Made by a program: the position numbers and the translations under genes
Origin: CAVSUZ01 sp963834715
Lineage (GTDB): Bacteria > Pseudomonadota > Alphaproteobacteria > Acetobacterales > Acetobacteraceae
DNA length: 64,000 nt
Reading direction: 5' to 3'
Assembly: GCA_963834715.1 (NCBI GenBank)
Contig: CAWIDE010000015.1
Location: forward strand, 1-64,000
The notes under the pieces: generated by a model
What the model saw: the letters and a program-made list of their open reading frames with translations, nothing else
Databases searched by the model: none
What the model was told of the DNA's origin: nothing
Part shown: positions 51,965-61,192 of the stretch, piece by piece
Numbering within the stretch: position 1 is the stretch's first letter
How the letters are laid out: each line of letters begins with the position of its first letter

Positions 51965-54001
51965 TCATCCGAGCCGCTTCTTCACGGCCGCCACAACCGC
52001 ATCCGACGTGATACCAAAATTCTTATACACCTCCTGCCAGGGGCCGGATGCGCCAAACGTTGTCATGCCGATAAAAACCCCATCAGGTCCGAGCCACCGC
52101 TCCCAGCCGAGCGGCGCTGCCGCTTCGATCCCGATCCGCGGCACCCCACCCAGCACCTCCGCCCGATAGGCCGCATCTTGCATCTCGAACAACTCCTGGC
52201 ACGGCAGCGACACCACCGCTACCGCGACCCCCTCTCGGTTGAGCAACTCGCGCGCCTCCATCGCGGTCGACACTTCCGTGCCCGTCGCAATCAACGTCGC
52301 CCGGCGAGGCCCGTCCGCCTCCGCCAGCACATACCCCCCGCGTGCGCACCGGTTCTCCCCCACGTCGACCCGCAGACCCGGCACCGCCTGACGGCTCAGC
52401 ACCAAAAGCGACGGCCCGTCCATTCGCTTGATCGCCAGCTCCCAGCACTCCGCCGTCTCCATCGTATCGCATGGCCGATACACATGTACATTTGGCATCG
52501 CCCGCAGGCTGGCCAGATGCTCGACCGGCTGATGAGTCGGCCCGTCCTCCCCCAAACCAATCGAGTCATGCGTCAGGACATGGATGACCCGCTGGCGCAT
52601 GATTGCACCGATTCGGATCGCCGGCCGCATGTAGTCCGTAAATACAAAGAATGTCCCGGTATACGGAATAATCCCGCCATGCAGCGCCATCCCGTTGGCC
52701 GCGGCGCACATCCCATGCTCCCGGACACCGTAATGAACATACCGGCCGCCGTAGCTGCCGGGGCCGATCGTCCCCATGGACTTTACAAACGTCAGGTTCG
52801 ACCCTGTCAGGTCCGCCGAACCGCCCACCAACTCCGGTGTCGCTGGCACCAGCACCTCGAGCGCCCGTTGGCTGGCCGCACGAGTCGCCAGCTTCGGCTT
52901 CTCGTCCGCAATCCCCTGCTTCAGCGCGGTCATGCTTTCGTGCCAGCTTTCGGGTAGCTTCCCGCTGATCACCCGTTCGAATTCCGGCCGCAGCCCATGC
53001 CTCGCCAACCGCTTCAGCCACGACCGCCGCGCCGCCTGCCCCCGAGTGCCCGCCGTACGCCACCGCTGCATCAGTTCATCCGGCACGCTGAATGGGGGCT
53101 CGTGCCATCCCAGCAACTGTTTCGCCCCCGCAGCCTCCTTGGACCCGAGCGCCGCCCCATGCACCACCGCCGTGCCCGCCTTGGTTGGCGCGCCCAGGCC
53201 AATGATGGTGCGACACGCTACCAACGTTGGCTTCTTCGACCGTACCGCGAACGATAACGCCGCGACGATTTGTGCCGGGTCGTGGCCATCAATCGCCTTG
53301 GTCGCCCAGCCCATGGCCGCAAAACGCCTTATGGTGTCCTCAGACCGCGCAAGCCCGGTATCGCCGTCAATCGAAACGTGGTTATCATCATAAAGAAACG
53401 TCAGCTTCTCCAGCCGCAGATGCCCGGCGAGCGCAATCGCCTCGTGGCTGACCCCCTCCATCAGATCCCCATCCGAGCAGATAACCCAGGTCCGATGATC
53501 GACCAGCGATTTCCCGAACCGCGCGGCCATCATCCGCTCGGCCAGCGCCATCCCCACCGACGTCGCAATCCCCTGGCCCAGGGGGCCCGTGGTCGTCTCG
53601 ATCCCAGGCGCCTCGCCGAACTCCGGGTGCCCCGCGCACGGCGAATGAAGCTGACGAAACCGCTTAATATCCTCTAGGGTGATGCCCTCGAACCCGGTCA
53701 GATACAAAAGCGCATACAGCAGCATGGACCCGTGTCCGGCCGAGAGCACGAACCGGTCGCGGTCCGGCCAATGCGGATCGGCCGCATCGTACTTCAGGAA
53801 CCGCGTCCAGAGTACAGTGGCGACATCCGCCATGCCCATCGGCATCCCGGGATGTCCCGAGTTGGCCGCTTCCACCGCGTCAATCGCAAGTGCCCGGATC
53901 GCGTCCGCCATTCGTCGTTGCGGCGTAACAGGTCGCGACAGAATCTCCGCTTGCCGCGCAAGAATCGCGTTCTGGACAGGAAGTTCAGCCAAAGCAGACA
54001 T
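51965..54001 (-). CDS. tkt: Transketolase
   Basis: From ATG 54001 the protein has 678 residues (MSALAELPVQNAILARQAEI). The thiamine-binding region shows SGHPGMPMGMADV, GPLGQGIATSVGMA and CSDGDLMEGVSHEA. The pyrimidine domain shows YVHYGVREHGMCAAANGMAL and FTDYMRPAIRIGAIM. It moves two-carbon units in the pentose phosphate pathway. A 12-residue longer start at 54037 is possible. gap follows 21 bases downstream, so the genes are probably one operon. Confidence 0.95.
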   Translation of the reverse strand: MSALAELPVQNAILARQAEILSRPVTPQRRMADAIRALAIDAVEAANSGHPGMPMGMADVATVLWTRFLKYDAADPHWPDRDRFVLSAGHGSMLLYALLYLTGFEGITLEDIKRFRQLHSPCAGHPEFGEAPGIETTTGPLGQGIATSVGMALAERMMAARFGKSLVDHRTWVICSDGDLMEGVSHEAIALAGHLRLEKLTFLYDDNHVSIDGDTGLARSEDTIRRFAAMGWATKAIDGHDPAQIVAALSFAVRSKKPTLVACRTIIGLGAPTKAGTAVVHGAALGSKEAAGAKQLLGWHEPPFSVPDELMQRWRTAGTRGQAARRSWLKRLARHGLRPEFERVISGKLPESWHESMTALKQGIADEKPKLATRAASQRALEVLVPATPELVGGSADLTGSNLTFVKSMGTIGPGSYGGRYVHYGVREHGMCAAANGMALHGGIIPYTGTFFVFTDYMRPAIRIGAIMRQRVIHVLTHDSIGLGEDGPTHQPVEHLASLRAMPNVHVYRPCDTMETAECWELAIKRMDGPSLLVLSRQAVPGLRVDVGENRCARGGYVLAEADGPRRATLIATGTEVSTAMEARELLNREGVAVAVVSLPCQELFEMQDAAYRAEVLGGVPRIGIEAAAPLGWERWLGPDGVFIGMTTFGASGPWQEVYKNFGITSDAVVAAVKKRLG

Positions 54002-54067
54002 GATCGCCCTCGGCACGCCAACCCGGCTATAACGCACAGGCCCTAGGTCGGAGCAAGTTACGGCCGA

Positions 54068-54523
54068 TCACGCCGCCGGCCAACGTTCGAGCGTGTTCGC
54101 CAGAATGGACGCAAGCTGCGGTGAAATGCCAAATAGCCGAGCATTGTGATCGAGTTTTACCCCATCCGCCGGATTCCGCTTCGCCGCCGCCATCCAGTCG
54201 CACAGCATCTCCATCACATCAAACAAGTCCATACCCGTTACACCCTGCTCACCATCGTACTCCGGATGATGGGAGTTGCAGTGATAGTAGTGCTCCAGCG
54301 CGGGAGCCGCCCGTTCTGCTGCCGCCTGCCACTCTGGTGACCCGTAGGAAACCCCTTCGACCATCGGAAAGACGTCGTCAAAAACCGGCTTCACCTCGGC
54401 GCTCAGCTTACTCGTATCATGCACCCGGGCACGGCGCAGCATCTCGCCAATGAACGTGCCTATGTTGTCGCGAACCGCATGGACATGCGCCAAGGTGTCG
54501 GCGCAGCTGTCATAGGCAGCCAT
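54068..54523 (-). CDS. DUF5662-family protein
   Basis: The 151-residue protein contains histidine and aspartate clusters (RVHDTSKLSAEVKPVF, HYYHCNSHHPEYDGE and DLFDVMEMLCDWMAAAKR) reminiscent of HD-type metal proteins. This pattern is that of DUF5662; its activity is not known. Its start overlaps the recX stop by 14 bases. Confidence 0.7.
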   Translation of the reverse strand: MAAYDSCADTLAHVHAVRDNIGTFIGEMLRRARVHDTSKLSAEVKPVFDDVFPMVEGVSYGSPEWQAAAERAAPALEHYYHCNSHHPEYDGEQGVTGMDLFDVMEMLCDWMAAAKRNPADGVKLDHNARLFGISPQLASILANTLERWPAA

Positions 54524-55091
54524 CCCGCCCCCCCTGTTTCAAGCGCAACAGAACCGCCTCCGCAGCCCCACCGTCCATGGACAACACCCGCTCTACTGTA
54601 TCTCGCGCAAAACCGGCACGCGCCATCACCGCGAGCTCACGATGGTCCGCATCCTCACGGACCGGCCTCGCGCGAAACGGCCCGATCCGCCGCCGAAACG
54701 CCAACTTCAACGCGGCCACAAACTCCATCTCCGGATCATCCGCCGCAATTTTGTCAATCGTCTCTCGATCGACCCCACGCGCCGCCAGGTGCGCCACTAT
54801 CGCGCACCGCGAGTGCCCGCTCCGAGCGAGCCGTGCTGCCCGGCTCGCCGCAAATACCGCGTCATCGACTGCCCCGGCCGCCGCCAGCCGAGACACCACT
54901 CGCAGAGCAGCCTCTCGCGCCGCCTTCACCTGGTCCGCGTCACCCCCCGCGGGTTGATTTCGCACCCACCGGTCAATCCGTCGTTGCAGAACCCGGCGAA
55001 GCCCCGCCTGCGTCGTGGCATAACGGCCTAGATGCGCGAGCGCCGCCTCATGCAAGCTAGCTTCGTCAGGTGCCGCCCCCAAGCGTTTCAC
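54510..55091 (-). CDS. recX: RecX-family regulatory protein
   Basis: The 193-residue protein is helical and Arg/Ala-rich with RecX-type repeats (ALAHLGRYATTQAGLRRVLQ, RVVSRLAAAGAVDDAVFAAS, GVDRETIDKIAAD). RecX limits RecA filament growth. It is about 27 kb away from recA here rather than adjacent. It overlaps the upstream glycosyltransferase gene by ATGA. Confidence 0.8.
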   Translation of the reverse strand: MKRLGAAPDEASLHEAALAHLGRYATTQAGLRRVLQRRIDRWVRNQPAGGDADQVKAAREAALRVVSRLAAAGAVDDAVFAASRAARLARSGHSRCAIVAHLAARGVDRETIDKIAADDPEMEFVAALKLAFRRRIGPFRARPVREDADHRELAVMARAGFARDTVERVLSMDGGAAEAVLLRLKQGGRDGCL

Positions 55092-56008
55092 CCTGTCAGC
55101 TCCACGATTCCGAGCCCCGCCGCGGCTAGTAGCCGCGCCACAGCTGCGAACACCGCCTCAACCGAGAGGTCGTCCATTGCCAGCCCACCTCGCACCGCCG
55201 CGGCTCGCAGGCCCGCCGGCGCGTACTGCTCGATAGACGTCGGACCGAAAAGTCCAATCGTCGGTACGCCTGCCGCCGCAGCCAGGTGCATCAGTCCCGA
55301 ATCATTGCCTACGAACAACGAACAGCGGCGAAGGCATGCCGCCACCTCGGGCAAACTTAACCGGCCTGCCAGATCGATTGCGCCCGGCAACGCAGCCAAC
55401 ACCGGAGCTGCCAGCTCTCTCTCCCACTCACTCCGACCCCCGAACACCGCGGGGACCGCGTCCGCTAGAAGGCCTTCCTGAACCGCCTGGAATAGCGCCA
55501 CAAACCGGCTCGGCGGCCACACTTTCGGCCCCCAGTTCGCCGTAGGCCCAAGCCCCACCACACAGCGTTTCGCGGGGATAAATCGCGCCGCGAGCCTTTC
55601 ATCCTCTGTGGAAACCCAGGCCACCGGGAGCGGCGCCGGATCAAGATCCAGTATCCGGGCGAGCTGCTCCACCTTCGGCCGTCGCTCATCTCCCGGCCGC
55701 GGCCGCATCACCGCCCGTTGTTTCGCCCGCACCATGTATGCCAGCGCCGAGCCGCGTATATCCACTACTAGGTCCCATCGCCGGGTCGCCGCCCGAGCCC
55801 AAAGCGGCACCCAATGCAGGTTCCAGGCCTGCTTCTCCAGGACCAGTGTTCGTTCCCGCTTTGGCATCCGCGCAAACACATCGACGGCGTACGGACCGCA
55901 CGCAACCGAGACCCGCGCCGTCGGATACCGCCCGATCAAGTAATCGAGCAGCCCGGTCGAGAGCACCGCGTCACCGACGCGGTTTGACGTGATAAACAGA
56001 ACCCGCAT
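55088..56008 (-). CDS. Glycosyltransferase family 9 (heptosyltransferase-like)
   Basis: The 306-residue protein begins MRVLFITSNRVGDAVLSTGL and has the C-terminal family 9 motif SLFVGNDSGLMHLAAAAGVP and TIGLFGPTS. Such enzymes add heptose or similar sugars to lipopolysaccharide core. The exact sugar is not known. It starts the run that continues with recX. Confidence 0.85.
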   Translation of the reverse strand: MRVLFITSNRVGDAVLSTGLLDYLIGRYPTARVSVACGPYAVDVFARMPKRERTLVLEKQAWNLHWVPLWARAATRRWDLVVDIRGSALAYMVRAKQRAVMRPRPGDERRPKVEQLARILDLDPAPLPVAWVSTEDERLAARFIPAKRCVVGLGPTANWGPKVWPPSRFVALFQAVQEGLLADAVPAVFGGRSEWERELAAPVLAALPGAIDLAGRLSLPEVAACLRRCSLFVGNDSGLMHLAAAAGVPTIGLFGPTSIEQYAPAGLRAAAVRGGLAMDDLSVEAVFAAVARLLAAAGLGIVELTG

Positions 56009-56090
56009 TCCCGGCGCACCGCATACCCGAAACGGGCGCGGATCGGAACACTCGTTTGAGGTGAAGCATCTCTCTCCGCTGCCAACTTGA

Positions 56091-58185
56091 TCACCCCACC
56101 TCTACCACCGCATCCGCCGCGAACGCCCCTTGCCCCTCGGGCATTGCAAACACCGGGTTCAGATCAACCGACCGCAATCGCTCCCCCGCCTGCGCCGCAA
56201 ACACCGACAGCCGCGCCAACATCCCCGCGAGCGCCCCCACATCCGCCCTCGACCGCCCCCGCACCCCCAAGAGCAACGGCGCCCCACGGATCGAACCGAT
56301 CAACTCCTCAGCCACGTCCACCCCGAATGGACAGCGGCGGAACACCACATCCTTCAGCACCTCCACAAACACCCCGCCGAGGCCGAACATAGCGACAGGG
56401 CCGAATACCGGATCGCGATGCACCCCAAGAATACACTCCACGCCTCCGGTCATTTGCCTGGCTACCAGCACACCCTGTAACCGAGCTTTTGGAGCGTTCT
56501 CTTGGGCGCGCGCCATCAGCATCTCATACCCATTCCGCACTGACGCCGCATCTCGCACATCCAGCAACACCCCCCCGATCTCCGACTTATGCAAGACGTC
56601 CGGCGACAGGATCTTCATCACCACCGGAAACCCCAGCCGCTCCGCCGCGGCCACCGCCTCTTCAGCCGACCCGCACCCCTGCTCCGGCACCGACGCAATC
56701 CCCGCCGCCGCCAGCAACCGTTTCGCCTCCACCTCCAACGGCATAACCGCCGGAAGAGTTACATCCGGAACCACCGGCAGAGCCAGCCGCGGCCCGGCCG
56801 CGAACGCCGCTCCAAACCTTCCCATAGCCGCGATCGCATAAACCGCACGCGATGGATCTTCATGGCAAATCCAGCCCTGCCCCTCCAGCTCCCGCACATG
56901 CTCCGGCGGTGCAATAACCGATAATACATACAAGCGATCCGGATAGCGATCCCGCACCTCATTCAGCTTCTCCAGCATCACCGGCCACCGGTGCGACGAC
57001 GCGACCATCGTGAAAAAACCCAGGACCGACGAATAATCGCCCTCCCGTACCATCGAACTCGAAAAACGGCTCCAATAGCTCCGGCTGATTGCTGACCTGC
57101 GCTGTCGCATCGACCGGATTTTGCGGAGCGCAAAACGAAACCAACTCCTTCAACCGGTTCTGCGCCTCGACCGGCATCTCCGGCATGGCTACGCCCGCCT
57201 CTTCAGCCGCATCGCTCACGAGCACACCCGCCCCGCCGGAAAGTGTGATCATCCCCAACGTGTTTCGCACCGGATAAATCCGCCGCGTCGCCGTCTGCGC
57301 AATATCCAGCATCTGCTCGGACGTGCGCGCTCGCACCACCCCGAATTCCGCCATCACAGCTTCGGTTACGGCATCATTCCCGGCAATCGACGCAGTGTGC
57401 GACTTGGCGGCCTTAGTCCCCAATGCGCTACGCCCGACCTTCATCATCACGATCGGCTTGTGTCGCTCCCGCGCGACCTCGAACGCAGCGATCAATGTGC
57501 CCGCCTCGCGAATCCCCTCGGCATACACCGCGATCACGTCCACCTCGGGGTTCTCCGCCAGCCAACCGATGCATTCGCCAACCGTCACATCAGCCTCGTT
57601 GCCAGTAGTGATGCATAGCGACGCACCGATCCCTCTGTTGCGCGCGAGCGTATAAAGATGCGTTCCATATGCACCCGACTGCGACGCAATCCCGATCCGG
57701 CCCGGAATCGGCCATCCGCTGTCAAACGATGCCGAGAATGTCGCGTAATAACTCCGCCGCCCGTCGAACGTCCCCAGGCAATTCGGCCCCAGAATCCGCA
57801 TCCCGTACTTGCGTGCAATTGTAACCATCTCGGCCTGCGCGGCCTCGCCCGCTTCGCCCACCTCGGCGAACCCCGCAGTAAACACCAGCGCCGCCCTGGT
57901 TCCGCGCTTCCCCAATTCCTCGATCGCTTCCAGCGCAACCGCGGCCGGAACCGCAACGATCGCCACATCCGGCGCTTCCGGCAGCTCCACTACCGAGGCG
58001 TACGCCTTCAGCCCCTGAACGTCCGCCCGGTTCGGATTAACCGGATAGATCGCACCAGCGAACCCCGCGGCCTTCATATACGCGATCGGCCGACCACCAA
58101 TCCGCGCAACATCGCTCGATGCCCCCACCACCGCGACCGAACTAGGTGCGAACAGCGGCGTCAATCCGCCGAACTGGCTCGTCAT
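56091..58185 (-). pseudogene. NDP-forming acyl-CoA synthetase, one frameshift
   Basis: From ATG 58185 the first frame begins MTSQFGGLTPLFAPSSVAVV and has the CoA-binding domain (GASSDVARIGGRPIAYMKAA) and ligase domain (GRIGIASQSGAYGTHLY). Near 57050-57065 it shifts after NQPELLEPFF, and the other frame continues MVREGDYSSVLGFFTMVASS with the ATP-grasp domain (AERLGFPVVMKILSPDVLHKSEIGG) to a stop at 56091. A T run (GTTTTTC) at the site makes a one-base slip plausible. The family includes acetate-CoA ligases and PatZ-like proteins. Confidence 0.85.
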
Positions 58186-58383
58186 TGAATGTTCCTCCCC
58201 TCCCTGCTCATTGAAACCCTTCGTGGCGCTCTGTCTCGATCTTAAAATAAATCCAGCCCGCACCTTGCCCCTTGAACCCGACCACCACGGCAGTATATCC
58301 GGCCCCGACGCGAAGGTGAGCCGTCGCAAGCCTGCGCGCTGGTCCGGCTGAGCCGGATCCGTGTTCACTCATGAAGGGATCTC

Positions 58384-58521
58384 ATGAAACCGCGATCTAG
58401 CAGCCAGCCAACGGAGAGCCACAGTCGGCCCGAGCCGTCTGTCGTTTCCTCTCGCGGCTGGATCATCGCCCGGGTCGATCATGGGTCCACTAGCCCTGCG
58501 GGACTGATCTTCCCGCTCTAG
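58384..58521 (+). CDS. 45-residue small ORF in Nramp leader
   Basis: ATG 58384 follows GAAGGGATCTC. The product begins MKPRSSSQPTESHSRPEPSV and ends AGLIFPL, with the stop inside the hairpin at 58487-58524. No family is recognised. It might be a leader peptide, since its translation would disturb that hairpin. It could also be a chance frame. Confidence 0.4.
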   Translation: MKPRSSSQPTESHSRPEPSVVSSRGWIIARVDHGSTSPAGLIFPL

Positions 58522-58524
58522 TGG
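58487..58524 (+). promoter_or_regulatory. Long stem-loop in leader of Nramp gene
   Basis: CCACTAG (58487-58493) pairs with CTAGTGG (58518-58524) and, inside it, GCGGGA (58498-58503) pairs with TCCCGC (58511-58516). Downstream, CTCTCC at 58530-58535 can pair with GGAGAG at 58563-58568, the ribosome binding site of the next small gene. Together these could regulate translation of the leader. Confidence 0.5.
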
Positions 58525-58573
58525 CCACGCTCTCCCGGGCTTGAGCAACGCTTAAGCTACCAGGAGAGAGCCA

Positions 58574-58735
58574 GTGGCCATCCTCTACAGCTTCAAGGAC
58601 TTTTCATCGCGGAACACGCGTCGCCACGGTGCGGATCGCCCCCGCATCGTGGCGCAGTGGTACCGTGACGGCCGCGGACGCTTGGGATGCCAGTGGCGCG
58701 TGGACGAAGGTGTCGAGTCAGAGCGCCCGGCTTAG
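58574..58735 (+). CDS. 53-residue small basic protein
   Basis: GTG 58574 is preceded by AGGAGAGAGCC. The product begins MAILYSFKDFSSRNTRRHGA and is rich in Arg (11 residues). It ends VDEGVESERPA. I do not recognise it. Its good ribosome binding site, which can be hidden by pairing with upstream CTCTCC, supports a real and controlled gene. It lies 80 bases before the transporter. Confidence 0.5.
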   Translation: MAILYSFKDFSSRNTRRHGADRPRIVAQWYRDGRGRLGCQWRVDEGVESERPA

Positions 58736-58756
58736 GTCGGCCTGATTAACCGCAAC

Positions 58757-58777
58757 CCTGCCCGCCCCCCGGGCAGG
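58757..58777 (+). terminator. GC-rich hairpin before Nramp gene
   Basis: CCTGCCCG at 58757-58764 pairs with CGGGCAGG at 58770-58777 across a five-C loop. There is no T run, so termination strength is doubtful; it may be an attenuator after the small gene. Confidence 0.4.
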
Positions 58778-58815
58778 CCCCTCGATCCTTCGTTCACGTT
58801 CTACGGATTACGCCA

Positions 58816-60468
58816 ATGTCCGACATTGTTCTGAACGCTGGCCCCGCTGTCCTCGACCGGGCGCATATCGGCGATATCGAGGGCGCCCTCGGCACGATCT
58901 ACCACGGCGATCTCCGCCGGCGCCGCGGCTGGTGGGACCACCTGTGTACCCTCGCCGCAATCGTCGGCCCCGGCCTGATCGTCATGGTCGGCGACAACGA
59001 CGCCGGCGCCTTTAGTACCTACAGCCAGGCAGGCCAGAATTACGGGACCGCACTGCTGTGGACGTTGCTCCTGCTGGTTCCCGTGCTGTACGTCAATCAG
59101 GAGATGGTACTCCGGCTCGGCGCCGTAACCGGCGTCGGGCATGCACGCCTTATCCTGGAACGCTTCGGCAGGTTCTGGGGCGCATTCAGCGTGATCGATC
59201 TGTTCATGCTGAACGCGCTCACCATCGTGACCGAGTTCATCGGCATCAATCTCGCGCTTGGCTACCTGGGTGTGCCGCGCGTGGCCGGTATCATTGTTGC
59301 CGCCGGCATCATCATCGCGGCCGCAAGCACCGGCAGCTTCCGCCGCTTCGAACGCTTCTCTCTGGCGCTCTGCTTTTTCAGCCTGCTCCTCGTCCCGGTA
59401 TTCCTGCTGGCGCACCCGCCCCTCAAGGAGATCGGCCACGGCTTGGTTGTGCCTGCCTTTCCGACCGGTGCGAACCTGTCGGATGTGATGCTGCTGGTCA
59501 TCGCCATTGTCGGCACCACGATCGCGCCCTGGCAATTGTTCTTCCAGCAGAGCTACGTCATCGACAAGCGTATCACCCCGCGTTTCATGGCATATGAAAA
59601 AGCCGACCTCTGGATCGGTATCGTCATAGTGCTGATCGGCGCAGTCGCGATAATGGCTTTCGCCGCAGCGGCTTTCGCCGGCACCTCCGGTTTCGGCCAT
59701 TTTACCGATGCCGGTGCCGTCGCTCGCAGGCTCGAAGCTTATGCAGGCCGCAGCGCGGGGGTGATGTTCGCGCTGGCACTGCTTGATGCTAGCATCATCG
59801 GGGCGTCCGCGGTTTCACTCGCAACCGCCTATGCCATCGGCGATGTGTTGGCGCTGCGTCATTCGCTGCACCGCAAGGCCACCGACGCACGCGGATTCTA
59901 CGCGGTCTACGCCGGGTTGATCGCGCTGGCTGCAGCTCTGGTCCTGTTCGGCAGCGACGCTCTGCTTGGCATGCTCACCAACGCGGTGCAAACGCTAGCC
60001 GGCGTTCTGCTGCCTTCTGCCACGGTGTTCCTGCTGCTGCTGTGCAACGACAAGGCCGTGCTCGGGCCTTGGGTGAATGGCCGCTGGCTGAACCTGTTCA
60101 CCGGAACGGTCATCTGGGTGCTGGTCATGCTCTCGGTCGTACTCACCGCCGCGACGATTTTCCCGGACATGTCCGGCCGGATGATCGTCATGATCCTGGG
60201 CGGTGGAACGCTGCTCGGCGTCGCCGGCTTTGCCGCCTTCCTGGTGCTTCGCCCGGCCGCGTTGCAGGCTCGCCCCGCTGAAGGACCGGTGCTGCGGGTC
60301 GAACTTCGGGCCCTCCGCTCCCGCTGGCGCATGCCTGCGCTTGAAACCCTGCTGCCGCCCAACCTGAGCCTGAGCAAACGGATCTGGATGGGTGTGCTGC
60401 GGGCTTATCTGTTCGCCGCCGTGATCCTGGTCGTGGTGAAGGTCGTCCAGTTAGCGGCAGGCCAATAA
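58816..60468 (+). CDS. Nramp-family divalent metal transporter with non-canonical motifs
   Basis: The 550-residue protein has about 11 membrane helices. The first-helix metal site, usually DPGN, reads VGDNDAGAFSTYSQAG here. The sixth-helix MPH motif reads IAPWQLFFQQSY, so the metal-binding methionine is absent. These changes are those reported for Nramp-related magnesium transporters, which lack the conserved methionine. A C-terminal cytosolic-like stretch precedes a final helix (YLFAAVILVVVKVVQL). The neighbour mgtC supports magnesium handling. Transition-metal transport cannot be excluded. Confidence 0.8.
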   Translation: MSDIVLNAGPAVLDRAHIGDIEGALGTIYHGDLRRRRGWWDHLCTLAAIVGPGLIVMVGDNDAGAFSTYSQAGQNYGTALLWTLLLLVPVLYVNQEMVLRLGAVTGVGHARLILERFGRFWGAFSVIDLFMLNALTIVTEFIGINLALGYLGVPRVAGIIVAAGIIIAAASTGSFRRFERFSLALCFFSLLLVPVFLLAHPPLKEIGHGLVVPAFPTGANLSDVMLLVIAIVGTTIAPWQLFFQQSYVIDKRITPRFMAYEKADLWIGIVIVLIGAVAIMAFAAAAFAGTSGFGHFTDAGAVARRLEAYAGRSAGVMFALALLDASIIGASAVSLATAYAIGDVLALRHSLHRKATDARGFYAVYAGLIALAAALVLFGSDALLGMLTNAVQTLAGVLLPSATVFLLLLCNDKAVLGPWVNGRWLNLFTGTVIWVLVMLSVVLTAATIFPDMSGRMIVMILGGGTLLGVAGFAAFLVLRPAALQARPAEGPVLRVELRALRSRWRMPALETLLPPNLSLSKRIWMGVLRAYLFAAVILVVVKVVQLAAGQ

Positions 60469-60494
60469 ATATACTATTATGCCGTCAATCCGGC

Positions 60495-61186
60495 ATGATG
60501 ACGCTCAACACCTTCTTGTCGCTGTTCGTCGCGTTCGCGCTCGGCACGGCAATAGGGTTTGAGCGCCAGTGGTGCCAACGCACCGCCGGGCTCCGGACCA
60601 ATGTATTGGGAGCAGTCGGTGCCGCGGCATTCGCCGATATGGGCCTGCGCCCTCGCCGGCCACGAAGGAGCCGTGCGCATCATCGCCCATGTCGTGTCCG
60701 GTATCGGTTTTCTCGGTGCCGGCGTTATCGTGAAAGGTGGCGCCGGCATCCGCGGCCTGAATACCGCCGCTACCCTGTGGTGCTCCGCCGCTGTTGGCGC
60801 ATTCGTCGGCGCCGGTCTGCTCGCCGAATTCTGTGGTTTTGGCTGCTTTCGTCCTGAGTGGCAACACGCTCCTACGTCCGCTGGTGGACTGGGTGAACCG
60901 TCACCCGATGAGCGCACAAACCACCGAAGCGCAATACCACGTCCTCGCCGTGGGAGACCGCGAACACGTCGCCGAGATTCGCGATTTGCTCGAGGAAACG
61001 CTCCCCCGGGCCGACTATCCGGTTCACGACATCGATGTCCTCTCCGAAGACCAGGACCAGATCGAGCTCGCGGCCCATCTCGTTCCAACCCGGGCCGAGC
61101 ATTCAGAGCTCGACCAGGTGGTGACCGAACTGGAGCGTTCGCCCTTTATCCGGTCCGCCACCTGGTCCGTCGAGACAGAAGCCTGA
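60495..61186 (+). pseudogene. mgtC: MgtC/SapB-family protein, two frameshifts
   Basis: The first frame reads MMTLNTFLSLFVAFALGTAI and then GFERQWCQRTAGLRTNVLGA. After GLR it shifts near 60650, and the second frame continues LAGHEGAVRIIAHVVSGIGF and GAGVIVKGGAGIRGLNTAAT. After LLAEFC it shifts again near 60833, and the third frame continues VLAAFVLSGNTLLRPLVDWV to a stop at 61186. The last part is the ACT-like domain of MgtC. Each shift is one extra base. It is 26 bases after the Nramp-family gene. Confidence 0.85.
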
Positions 61187-61192
61187 CCCCTC

